A DNA stretch of 64,000 nt from Gorsachius magnificus (Eukaryota; Chordata; Aves; Pelecaniformes; Ardeidae): positions 14,861,507-14,925,506 of the forward strand of contig CM067086.1 of the NCBI GenBank assembly GCA_034008185.1, given 5' to 3'. The notes under the pieces are model-generated. The model worked only from the letters and a program-made list of their open reading frames with translations. It was not told where the DNA came from and did not search any database. The position numbers and the translations under genes were made by a program. Positions within the stretch are counted from its first letter, which is position 1, and every line of letters starts with the position of its first letter. Of the stretch, positions 23,589 through 35,100 are shown one piece after another.

Positions 23589-25689
23589 CTGGACTAACAC
23601 AATGGGCTTTCTTTATTTGATGCATCTAAAATACGGATCTAAACAAACATGCATACTCCTTAATTTGTAAGAGTTTTATGGGGCTCTTGCTTTAACTGCA
23701 GAGAGTCATTTGCTGGGAAGGCAGACTGTGTAACAGGGCTCTCTGGGCTAACTCAGAGAAGGTTCAAACTCACTTCAAAATGGAAATATAAAGCCACTAA
23801 ATTGCATTATCTGGAGATTCATCTTGTTGCTATTTGAGTACATGGCAAATAGACAGAGAATGATTTTGTGATCCAGAAATGCCAGAAATGGCACTGACAG
23901 CTGCGGTACTTCACCCCTCCTTCTCAAGTGCTCCCTTTCCAAATCTGGGACAACATTTTTAAGATTGAGGAACAGATTTTTAAAGGCAAGAGTAAACCTC
24001 GGGAGCTCTTCCAGCTTATCCTCATGCCCCAAGACAAGAGTAACTCCTTCTAAACCGTATCTACTAGACTAGAAAGTATATACACAAGCTATTCACCTTG
24101 AGCAGGCAACTATGAGGAGTCAAGGGTTGGCTGCATATTAAGTTGAAAGCACACTGGGCACACACAAGTGCAGGCATAGAAGAGAAAAAAAACTTCTGAG
24201 GGAGACAGAAGCTTGATCAGTGTGGGAGTGAGATTTTTTTCAGATGGTTCTGAGAGTTGGTGGTTATTGTATTTTAGCATATGATTAGAACAGCTTACAT
24301 TTGGATATTGTTGAAATCTAATGGACAGTGGATAATCTTCAGCAATTTAAGTGTGAATTAAAATGATGAATGTCTCCTTTTGTTGAAATGGTAGCACTGT
24401 GTTTCATGTTACTGGTAGAAATAATTTATACAGCTGATGAGAGCAATACTGTATTGACAGAAACATTAGAAAGAAGCCTGGAAATTATGGATGGCAGCAC
24501 AGACCTTCATAAAGCACCATTTTTCTTTTTTGCAACTTTAAATCCCCAGAAGTTTGCACCTATAGTGTCCATACCTCCTCCTCCTCTTTAGTAATGGAAG
24601 GCTGTTCTTCTTTAGTTAAAAAAAATAAAATAAAATAAAATCAGTTGAAACTGGCAAGGTCAGTCCGAATATTTTTCAGTACCACGTGTGTCCTCTGATG
24701 GTTCAGGAGATCTCAAATCTACACATTTTGCTGGTTCTGGGACTGGCAAAGAAACAGTAGAGGAGGGACTGACAGAGAGTACAGACTGCTGGTGATGTGC
24801 ACAGGGATGTGGATGTAGCTACCATTTCTACGCTAAAGTTTTAATAATGCTTTCATTTTCTCTTAAGATTACCAGAAATGGAGACTCATCCCTTGTGATC
24901 CCTGTGTTAATTGTGCTGTTTATGATAATAACTTTCTTGATTATTTTGGATGATTTGAGTTCTGAGACTTTTCTCATATATATGTGAGTGCATCTGCATG
25001 TTTTAAGATATGAAGATTGCTCTGGTGTATTCCTGTTAAATTGCATGGTAATAACTATAACAATATCCCACATAAATTATGACTGTGGAGACTTACCTAC
25101 TTGTCCTTGCCTCAGCTAATTATATTTCACCCCCATTCATTTTTTTCATGCTGTCACTTCAAATGTATATTTTTTGGTTCTCTAACTCTGTGGTAGCTCT
25201 AGTATATTCCCTGACAGCAGAGTGGGTTACAGTTACAGTGGGGAGACTTGCTGGACTAAATGAACTGAAATGAAAGATATTTTAGTCTCTTGACATACAA
25301 TCCTCACGTAACTGTATGGAAAGCACTGATTTTTTTTAATGATTAACTATTTCTGCACATAATTCAGATGCCCGAAAGCAGGCACACCTGGGGACAGCTG
25401 TGGTGCAGAGGCAGTCCAGCACAGGTCAGACACTGCACCTCCTTGTTTTTCAGGGGCTGGGCCACTGGTGTGAAGCCCAGGCTCTCTGGACCATGCATGA
25501 GGAGGAATGGGCTGCCCAGAATGGTGAGCCATAAAACCTTGCCCTTCTTGAGGTTCTGGCATTAACCAACTGGAACCACAAAGGGTGGGCTTGTGCTCTG
25601 ACTTCTGCCTGTCCTCCAGAGCTCGGCTGTCCAGACCTGCACTTTTAAAATGCATTATAGCTTATGCTCTATATTGAAGACCCTTGATA
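23589..25689. other. Unannotated sequence with an (AAAAT)n microsatellite
   Basis: A short AAAAT pentamer array lies at 24,618-24,640, and a CTC-rich string (CCTCCTCCTCCTC) just before 24,590. Nothing else was recognised. Confidence 0.55.
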
Positions 25690-25760
25690 TGAGAGCACTT
25701 GCCCAGGAAGTGACCGACATGAATTCAAGTCCCTCCTCAGTCCAAAACGATCCAACCTGT
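25690..25760 (+). repeat. Possible tRNA-derived SINE relic
   Basis: GAGAGCACTTGCCCAGGAAG followed 20 bp later by GAATTCAAGTCCC (25,721-25,733) resembles the right half of a tRNA-like promoter. The latter string is close to a pol III B box (GGTTCAARTCC). The combination recalls an ancient reptilian/avian tRNA-like repeat (GCACT-ACCCAGGA-GTGGGAGACC-AGGTTCAAGTCC). It cannot fold as a functional tRNA: the acceptor and anticodon stems are not present. Confidence 0.3.
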
Positions 25761-27070
25761 TACCCCTAGGAGGGCACCCAAACCCAGGGAGCACCCAAAC
25801 TACAGCCAGTCTTTCAGCTAAATGTCTATTTATTTTTAAAAGCAACTTACCCTTGAAAAGAACATTCTTCTAGGAAAAATTTGGCTCTCGGTTTTGTTTT
25901 GAGAGGGTGGACATCTTCAGAGAGCAGCCCTGCTTGGGAGAGCAGCTTTTTGTTGAAGGGCAGGACTGGCTGCACGTCTTCTGAGGCTCCAGAGGAGCTG
26001 AGGACACGTTGTCCCCCCTCCCCATGCCTTCTGGTCTGCATTGTCCCAGAGGAGCAGTGCTGTTATTCAGAGACTTCTTTATTCAAAAAATATCTTTTCA
26101 ACGAGGCTTTTTCACACTCTAGAAGCTGCCCTAATACCAATGTGACATCAGTTACATAGCAAGCTGTTAGCAAGGTAGGCAATGTAGGTGCCTTCACCAT
26201 GAATGCCTCAGTGCACCACTTAGATTTCTGCCATTTACATTTTTTCCTTTTCTGAAGCATTTATAGGTCTCTAATATATCCCATTTTACCTTGCATGTCC
26301 TTCTTGTAAAAATAACAATAAAAAAATTAAAACTCCTCAATGGGAGGAGGATTTTTTTGTCAAAACACTTCTCAGCTTGATAAACAATGAGGTATTTCAG
26401 TCAGATTTAAAACTATAATTTCCAAAATTTTTACCAGTTATCCTGGTGACATTGTTACTGTATTAACCTTTCTATTCTCTCTCTGGCTTCTTATACTGTC
26501 AGATATTATCAGAGTAGCTAAGCATCTCACGCATAAAATCAATACCAAAAGTAAAATCTCTACAGGGGTTCATACTCTCTGGCAATGCTCCCTTTTCACT
26601 GGTAAAAAATTTGCTTGAGTCAGGGCTTTTTGTTTGATTTTGAAGAATGAAGGGGGAAAATGTTTAAGAATAAATGTGATATTTGAATCACGTGAGCTGC
26701 ACCCACGACAAGAAGACTCCTTAGAGGTCCTGGCAGCACCTCCTGAAGAGGGGTGCCCCGGCGTCTCCCCGTGCCCATCAAGGTGGGTGTCCACACTCCC
26801 ACCCGTGCCCACTGCCTGAGGTCACATGGTTCGGGGACAACGGTGCAGCCGACCACAGGCTCTGCCCCAGCATGGGGGAATCAGCACCCTCAACCAGGCT
26901 GGGTGGCCTTTGCACCCTGTGATCCCTGGCAGCACCAGGGCTGCTGTCCCTGAGGGGTTTGGCGTAACCCCTTGTTTGAACCATTGACCTCACCCAGCTT
27001 CCACACCTTCCCCCGAAATATTTGATTTCAGTTAAATTGGGCACTTTTATTTGTTTCTAAACCCCCCTCT
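25761..27070. other. Unannotated sequence
   Basis: No gene is recognised. The 26.7-26.95 kb part is locally GC-rich with overlapping short frames on both strands but no motif. Confidence 0.5.
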
Positions 27071-27074
27071 CTCA

Positions 27075-27440
27075 TCTGTCTGTTGAAGTATTTGGTGTCT
27101 TGAGTCGTCTCCTCCACAGCTTTTTGCCATGTTTCTCCCCTCAGGAGTCTCTTTTTCAGGATAAATAGATGCTATTTAGTTCCTCCTCATATGGAAGCTC
27201 TTCCATACTTTGGATCATTCTCATCTCTCTTGTCTAAAACCTATCACTATCCCCTTTTTTACATCGAGAGACCAGGAGTGCAATGAATTACCTCAGATAT
27301 CGATGCACCAAGGGTTTAAGCAATGGCATAATGATGTTTTCTCTCTCTGCTATCTTTTTCTCATCTTTCTGTGCACAGGGACACTGATGAAACCCCCCCT
27401 TAATAATGTCACCAATGTCATTGTGGAGTTTTCTTTTGTA
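27075..27440 (-). mobile_element. Old CR1-like LINE fossil, antisense
   Basis: Read on the minus strand, 27,177-27,224 encodes RMIQSMEELPYEEEL, a clear match to the CR1 ORF2 block [28 protein letters not shown] seen in the young copies here. It is followed after two stops by a degraded SLEKRRLRGDM-like segment. Toward higher plus coordinates, the strings ACCAGGAGTGCA and AATGGCATAATGATGTTTTC match, from memory, the antisense of an old CR1 lineage abundant in turtles and crocodilians (ACCAGAACTGCACACAGTAT ... GTGGCATTATGATATTTTC). Stops and substitutions throughout show that it is long dead. It is far more diverged than the CR1 copies at 9.9 and 29.5 kb. Confidence 0.72.
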
Positions 27441-29394
27441 TTGTCATTTGTGTTGCATTTTAGAAAGGAAGAAGTATTTTTAGTAACATGTGAAGCATAA
27501 AAGCAGGTGCTGCATCTTTCAGTTTCACAATTTAACCCAAATGGCTTTCTGTGTCATTAGCTTCATGCAGTCCTGCTGAAAAGAACTATAAACTACAATC
27601 TAGGTTAGTTTTTTTCCACATAAAATTTCCAGCAGCAGCATATGTGCTTGTTGTGTAGTTGGGGCTGATCCAAGCCGTGCAGAAGTGCATTGGATAGGGT
27701 CGTGCCCACAGTTCCCCTGCAGTGCTGTGCTCACGAGAAGGGCTGTCGAAGGGCTCCTGGTTCTCCCCCAGCCTCCCTGGCAGGGACAACGTGATGGAGC
27801 CGTGGTCTCCTGGAGGTGCCCTGCTCCTCGCAGCACGCACCTCGTGCTTCAGTCCAGCCTCGTCCCGACTCCAGGAGGAGCCTGCAGCCGGCGCTAGGTC
27901 TCAGAGTGGTGGCTAGCTGCTGCCAGTGGCCCTGTGCTGCTGGCAGACAACGGTGGGGAGGGCCCTGGCTTCACAAGGGGGGGACTGGCTGACTCCCATT
28001 TAGCAAATCAAACACTGGTGGGTAGGCCCGCATGTTCTGTGGGTCCAGGCTAAGTGAGTTTGATGCCAAAGTAATTTAGTTCCCACCCCCCCACCATGAT
28101 GAATTTTCCTCTGAGAGGCCCACACAGAGCTCACGCTCAGGTTGTTTGTGGTGATGGTTTCTATGAAGATGTGAGCTGACACCAGCACCCGTTTCACATG
28201 CAGTTGTTCTCAACTGCAGCCCTCCTTCATGCCGCCCATCCTTGTGCCAGCCACCTAAAATAAGCTGCGCTGTAGATGCAGTTTCCAATAGTGACACTGG
28301 TATGGGTTAACCTAAATTTTGGGAATCCGAGCTAAAAGAAAACTGATTCTTCAGAAACTGCAGGCTACCCAGCCCTGGAAACAAGCATTAGCATTGGCTG
28401 TGGCGCCTTAGAGCAACCTCGTGGCTGCCCTTATGGGGGGGCTGGTGCCCCTCTGGCTAGGGAAGCAGCTACTGGTATTTGCTCTTTTATTGCCAGTCCT
28501 GGAGCAAGCATATTTCAGCCACATCAGAAAATCTGAGACATTGGTTTGTGCTGCTGATTGGCAGCTTTTGCTTCTGCAGTAAGTGCAGTAATAACAGCAG
28601 AATGTTTCTGTGGTTCCTCAGGACGTTTTGTGAGCAGTCACCTCTGACTGACAGCAGAACAAACCATATTCACACAAACGACTCTTTCTCAGCTCTGTCA
28701 TTGCTGCTGTAAGCCCGAAAAACTGTTGTCACTACAGTCCACAAAATTCATATGCTGCCACATCCCACAGCCCGTTTCCCAGCTTATTCCATGCTGCAGG
28801 ACCAGTCGCCCCATCTATGCTGCATTCCAGGAAGAGCGTGAGCAAGACTGAAGCGTTAGGAGTTGTTCTTTGTCTCTGCTACAACCGTGGTGAAATGTTT
28901 TGGTGAAACTCCCAGATGACCACAGGAATTAGACCATACTTTGTGTTAGAGAAAAACACTGAACATATCCCCAGTGATTATTAAAAAAAAAAAAAAAAAA
29001 GCAGTGAGAAGGTTTGTCCTTAAAACTAGAAAATAGAGGGTGAACCTCAGACTGAAACGAAACTCCGCCACCTCCAGGCCTCAGGGACCTCCCTCGTGGC
29101 CTCCGACAGACTCCTTTGCATGGCACTGGGCTGGCCTTCAACATGAAGGTCCTTCCTCTTTTCAAGGTTGGGCAAGAAACTATTTAAAAATACCCCCAAA
29201 AATAAACCAAGAAAATAACAGTAAAAATGCTTTCTTCCCCTCTTATTTGGTGCTTTGGTGACTGCATCTGGACTCCTTTGTCCCCTCCTGGTCTCCCCAG
29301 TCCAGGAAAGACACTGGTGCGTGGGGTGTGGGCCCAGCGTTCGCGATGGTGAGGGGCACACGGCACACAGGGGCAGGCTGAGGGAACTGCCTCT
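27441..29394. other. Unannotated sequence with an A18 tract
   Basis: An 18-base A run lies at 28,983-29,000 with no recognisable retrocopy upstream. GC-richer stretches around 27.7-27.95 kb hold overlapping frames under 85 codons. No gene was recognised. Confidence 0.5.
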
Positions 29395-29507
29395 GGCCAT
29401 CAAGGTGGTGAGACACTGGAGCAGGTTGCCCAGAGAAGGTGTGGATGCTCCATGCCTGGAAGCGTTCAAGGTCAGGATGGCTGGGGCCTTGAGCAACCTG
29501 ATCTAAT
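29395..29507 (+). mobile_element. CR1 fragment A (ORF2 C-terminus only)
   Basis: Encodes VVRHWSRLPREGVDAP and then LEAFKVRMAGALSNLI followed by a stop, the normal carboxy end of CR1 ORF2. The 3' UTR and terminal octamers that should follow are missing. Instead the sequence switches within a few bases to an upstream part of ORF2 (fragment B). Both pieces lie in the same orientation. The sequence after fragment B does not continue fragment A, so this is not a simple nested insertion; a deletion or recombination between neighbouring copies is more likely. Confidence 0.85.
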
Positions 29508-29509
29508 GA

Positions 29510-30861
29510 AGGGTACCTGTCAGCCTCACCTCTGTGCCTGGGAGGATCATGGAACAGATCCTCCTGGAAGCTATGGTAAGGCACAGGGAGGACAGGGAGG
29601 TGATTTGAGACAGCCAGCATGGCTTCACCAAGGGCAATTCTTGCCTGGCCAACCCAGTGGCCTTCTATGATGGAGTGACTACATCAGTGGACAAAGGAAG
29701 AGCTATGGCTGCCATCTATCCAGACTTCTGTAAGGCCTTTGACACAGTCCCCTACAACATCCTTCCTCTAAATTGGAGGGAAGTGGATTTGATGGATGGA
29801 CTGTTCAGTGGATAAGGATTTGGCTGGATGGTCGCATCCGGAGTGCAGTGGTCAACGGCTCAATGTCTGGATGGAGATCAGTGATGAGTGGTGTCCCTCA
29901 GGGGTCTGTACTGGGACCAGTACTGTTTAATATCTTCATCAACAACATAGACAGTGGGATTGAGTGCACCTTCAGCAAATCTGCAGATGACTCCAAGCTG
30001 AGTGGTGCAGTTGACACACCTGAGGGGTGGGATGCCATTGAGAGGGACCTGGATAAGCTCAAGAAGTGGACCCATGTAAATCTCATGATGTTCAACAAGG
30101 CCAAGTGCAAGGTCCTGCACCTGGATTGGGGCAACCCCCAGTATCAGTACACGCTGGGGGAATGAAAGGATTGAGAGCAGCCCTGTGGAGAAGGACTTGG
30201 GCGTGCTGATGGATGAAAAGCTGGACATGAGCTGGCAATGTGCCCTCGTAGCCTAGAAAGCCAGCTATATCCTGGGCTGCCTCAAGAGAAGCATGGCCAG
30301 GAGGGTGAGGGAGGTGATTCTGCCCCTCTATTCCACTCTGATGGGACCCCACCTGGAGTACAGCATCCAGCTCTGGAGTCCTCAGTACAGGAAAGACATG
30401 GACCTGTTGCAGCAGATCCAGAGGAGGGCCATGAAAATTATCCCAGGGCTGGAACACCTCTCCTATGAGGACAGGCGGAGAGAGTTGGGGTTGTTCAGCC
30501 TGGAGAAGGGAAGGCTTTGGGGAGACCTTATTGTGGCCTATTCAATACTTAAAGGGGGCTTATAAGAAAGATGGAGTCAGACTTTTTAATAGGGCCTGTT
30601 GCAAGAGGACAAAGTGTAATGGTTTTAAACTAAAAGAGGCTAGATTCAGACTAGATATAAAGAAATTTTGTACGATGAGGGTGGAGAACCACTGGAACCC
30701 AGAGGTGGTAGATGCCCCATCCCTGGAAACATTCAAGGTCAGGTTGGATGGGGCTCTGAGGAACCTGATCCAGTTAAAGATGTCCCTGCTCACTGCAGGG
30801 GGTTGGGCTAGATGGCCTTTAAAGGTCCCTTCCAGCCCAAACCAGTCTATGATTCTATGAC
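29510..30861 (+). mobile_element. CR1 LINE fragment B, 5'-truncated, RT to 3' end
   Basis: Starts inside the RT domain of ORF2 ([20 protein letters not shown]) and runs to the CR1 3' terminus. Recognisable RT blocks in order are FTKGNSC, motif [15 protein letters not shown], motif [18 protein letters not shown], motif C read as SADDSKL (the residue before ADD is Ser, where CR1 has Phe), [53 protein letters not shown] and VVDAPSLETFKVRLDGALRN. Frame changes occur near 29,770, 30,165-30,290 and 30,540. The 3' UTR contains GGGTTGGGCTAGATGGCCTT and ends TCTATGATTCTATGA at about 30,861 without poly-A. The endonuclease domain is absent and the copy is non-functional. Confidence 0.95.
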
Positions 30862-32127
30862 TGATAGCCTTGTTTTCCTGCTAACTTCCACCAGAAAAGC
30901 GTAGCCCATTCTGATGCTAGGAGGTTTGAATTTGGGATCATTTACAATAGCAGTGTTCGTTCACCATTATTTTGTTGAAGCAATGTAAAAAGACAAGGCT
31001 TAATTTGTGAAATGGGCCATCTGCTCTCATACAAACTGCAAAATAGAATGCACAACTATTTCAATTAATATAGTAAACCATCTTTAAGCAATACATATGA
31101 TTTTATATATATTTTTGACTGCAGAAGATGTCATCATCCTTTGCTCTAATTGTTCTTGATTTTACCTCCTCATCTTTTTATTTAAAGAAAAGGAATGACA
31201 ACTTGTCTCACTGGGAGCAAAGTTTGCTCATAGATGGATCAGGAATAATTAGACCAAATGGTACTGCAAACTCCAGCAGACAGGATATCTCCATTACAGA
31301 GAGTTATGTTGTCATTTCTTTGACCATCCTCCCATCAATCCATCCATCAACAAATTAAAGTTGGCGAAAGAGCCACTTATCTTGAGTGCTTTTTACCCTG
31401 ATCGCTGTCAATCTAGGTAAATAAACATTTTCCCTAGGCAGAGTTTACATATTTAACCATGTTTCAGGAGACAGTCCCCTTGCTACTCATACATCCAGCA
31501 AATCGCATGTGCTTTTGCTGTGTTTCCTGACTCGCCTCACCCACACATTGCACCTTCACTAAATGAGCCCTGCTTCCTCTGCCTCCCTTTGGCTTGTCTT
31601 TAAAGATGGGGTGAGTAGGATAAAGATTCATTAAAACCAGCAGACTGAGAAAAGTCTAGAAATGAATTTTATTCCCTGAGGTTGGAAAACCTGGTGTCCC
31701 ATGCAGGATGCACACCAATAACGGACCAAGAGTATGAAAGAAATAAAAAGTAAAAAGCAGAGCTTTATTATCAAGCCTGCTTTGAGGAATACAGCAATGC
31801 TACTGCATGTGACTTTCATCATTTAAACCATGATACCATAAATGACTTTAGGGCTTCATGATGAACATAAACAATAATATGAGCAGCATTATATTTGATA
31901 TCTAATAAATATGTATGTGCCAGTGAATACACCGTTAAAGATATTACTTTCTCCCTATTATTTTTTTTTCACTTAATTGATACATAGAGCCGTTCACACT
32001 GCCTGCTGCCTATCAGGCAGACACGAAGGAATAGCTGTCTTAGTTATTAGTATTAATGTATGCCTAGTGCTTTTCAAAAGACATTCGTACACACACATGT
32101 GCATAGAAAGGGTGACATTGCCTTCCT
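30862..32127. other. Unannotated sequence
   Basis: AT-rich unique sequence following the CR1 end. No gene or repeat recognised. Confidence 0.55.
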
Positions 32128-32166
32128 ACTGAAGTCAATAGGCGATGTCCCATTGCTGTCAGTAAC
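32128..32166 (+). repeat. Ancient dispersed motif copy
   Basis: ACTGAAGTCAATAGG followed by CCCATTGCTGTCAGT resembles the inverted TTGAAGTCAATGG / CCATTGACTTCAGTGG core of a very old amniote repeat. Against the copy at 52.5 kb I count about 24 of 38 identical positions, so assignment is tentative. Confidence 0.35.
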
Positions 32167-35100
32167 GACGGGGGCTGTTCCCAAAGCTAACTGTAACTAA
32201 GTCAGAATATGACTGAGAACAAACACACCCCTGTGGGCAAAGCTGGAGAGTTGTTAGAGAAGCATGAGAGGAACAACAACCTGATACTCCCTCTTGATCA
32301 TTAAGGACAACTTGTCTTTCCCTCCCAAATACCTTGTAAACGTGACAGCGCATTGGTACCTGGCTGGGGACCAACACATTCAGTTTTTCATTGCTGTTGC
32401 ATGGTCAGGGGTAGAGCCATGAGAGCATGCGGGCGCTTTGCACCCCTGGTGTCCAGCTGAGCTGCAGAAGGCACGGCTCCATACACAGTGCTAAGGTCCC
32501 CTGTGCAGCCCCAGCGAGCCAGGCATGGCCATGCCTGCTGGCCTGCTAACTCCCGTAAATCCTGCAGGCTGCCTGTCTGCTGCTTCATGCCCTTTCGCCT
32601 GATGTAGGACAAGGTGTGATCTCGTAGCCACAAAGCAAACGTGTCTCAGTTGTTAGATTTCCCTACAGTGAAGGCAGGACATAAGAAGATGCTTTTGCAG
32701 TGGCAACATGCATGTTGGATAATGCTGTCCTGATACCAGTGGAAAACACTGGTCTAAGAAAGGTAAGGATGCCTTCTCAAACAAGTTAAGAGTCACAAAC
32801 AGCAGCACAGCACTGACACTGCCCCCATGTGAAGTCAAAGCAGACCCCAGACAGCATCTCCTCTCTTTTACCCGCAATGCTGTTGGCATTGAACATCTTA
32901 ATGGTCACAGGCTTTTCGCTTTGGTGCAGTCAAAGCAGAAGCAAAGGAAGATTTGACTTTCCAAACAGGACTTTCCCCAAGTACAGAAACATCTACAACT
33001 CTGCAATGGCCATTCCAGATTTTGGTGCACCCCTGTTCCCCCACTTGCTCTTCCTGCCCCATGGGTGCTCGCCCAGTGTGGAGCGGCTTCACAGGGACTC
33101 GCTGGAGGGGCTGTGCACCCCCTGACAATTTGTCAAAGGCAGGCGATGGTACAGGTGTGCTGTAAAAGTCATCACGGACACTGTTATGAAAGAGGACAAC
33201 TCAGCGAGGGCACCTTCCCCATGGACTGCAACCGAGCAGATGTGGTAAGTACCATAACCTTTCCTTATGCCCATCTCTCTTCCTACTGCTTGTTCTTCTC
33301 ACAAGCTCAAGCCAGGGGTTTGCTGTAACACTATGAAGAAAGATGGGACTTTTCCACCCTTTTAATAGACAAAATAAGTGAGAGTTGTCTTCCTTTCTTC
33401 TGCCAAAATGACTCACTGGACAAATAAAGGGGACCAGATGAGGGATTTCTACTACTAATATTTTAATCAAACCCTACTGCTGATTTCTTTCCTCAAGCCC
33501 AACCATAAAACTGGTGTAAATCTGTTCCTGCCAAGCTCAGCAGTTGTACTGCAAGGTGCTCTGCCACCCTGCAAGCATCCAGGCCTCCCCGGCCCGGTGC
33601 CCAATGCCCGTGGAAGGCAGCATGTCCCTGCACCATGTCCCCTCACCACGTCCCCATGAGGCTGTGTGCACATGACATGACGTCACTTCTCCCATGTACG
33701 TGTCTATAAGCGCAGGGGGAGAGAGTCAAATGTGCAGGATCAAAGAGGTCGTTTACAGATTTGGGGGGGGGGGGGGAGGTAGGGCTCAAGGGGGGGGTGC
33801 AGTTTGGTCGCCCCCTCTCCAACAGTCACGGGAGCCAGTGGCAAATGGCCCCACTGCAGCCTGTCATCCGGGGGCTGTTCCCTGGCACTTGCTGCCCTCA
33901 TCCTGGAGCAGAGGTCTGTGTCTTGCTTTGCCCAGAGGAAAACGCTTCCCGTCTCAAGGATCTTGGCAAGATACCTGAGGTGCCTCATCACATCCCATGT
34001 GTTTCAGTAATGATGAGACGCCACCCGGTGCTTGGCTCACGCTGCTTGCCCCCTCATTAAATCTCAGCCACGTCTTCAGCACTGATACTCTGATCAAGCT
34101 CTTCAAATGCAAGCGTAGATGGCGTCTTGCTTGTCGCTAAAGGAGCCCTCAGCAGAAGTCAGAGGTGGGTACGATGGCTCAGCCGATGTTGCAGGAGTGG
34201 CCTCCATCTTTCAGTGCTTGATTTCCTCATCTTAACTCTGCATAAACACTACTTCTTTGCATTTATTTATACTCAAGTTTAAGTGCCTGTGCAAATTATA
34301 GCACAGACAGCCAGAACAGAAATGAGGCATTTAAATGGTAAATAAACACTGCCTGTGCATGGTGGTGCTTTTATAAATAATATCCCCTTTTAAGCCTTAT
34401 TCTCTGCCATACAGGAATGTCACTTTTCAGAACATCTGAACCCACAACCATCACACATCAGTCTCTTTATATGCTTATTTAAAGAGCATATCAAACTATT
34501 TCTGCGAGCAAAAGGACTAAATTATCCATGAATTCCAGATAACCATCCTTAAGCCAGAAAATGTCAACAGTTTTCTATAATAATAGTCCCAAATGTGTCA
34601 GCTGTAGTGTTTGGAGTACCTCTCTTAGGAGTGGGCGAGCCATACATTTCTGGGAGCGTACTCACCACTGAGCATGTTCTGTCTTTGATTTCCAGCTATT
34701 AGATATTGTGCTCCACACATTTCTCTGCCCTTGCAGTTGTGTAGTGCCTCTGTTGCCCCCTCTGTGCTGTGTTTCTCCTCTAAAGGTGGGAATTTTCAGT
34801 AAAGCCCTCCCCCAGCCCTGGAGAAGCTCTTGCCAAGCAGGTGCTTGGAGAGGTGCTGCTGGAGCAGAGCCACACTGAGCAGACAGCGGGGTGGGGGGTC
34901 TCAGTGCGATTTGATTTTTCTGTCCCCCTGGGGGCAGGGGAGGAGATGAAAGTGCTCAAGCTTCATTATTTTTGTCTGCAACTTGCAGAAACCATTCAGG
35001 ATTGGAGGCTCCCACCCTTATCACTCCATTTATTGGCATGATACATCCTGATTATAAATTTGGTCCTGTAGCAATTCCTCATTATTTTTTGCTGTTGTCC

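Noticed and set aside
28983..29000. A18 run as a retrotransposon tail
   Set aside because: No element body recognised upstream, and CR1 does not use poly-A.
32004..32024. Small hairpin CTGCC-TATCA-GGCAG
   Set aside because: A five-base stem is expected by chance in 64 kb.
34200..34250. MIR-like string TGATTTCCTCATCTTAAC
   Set aside because: A single 18-base resemblance without the MIR core on either side.
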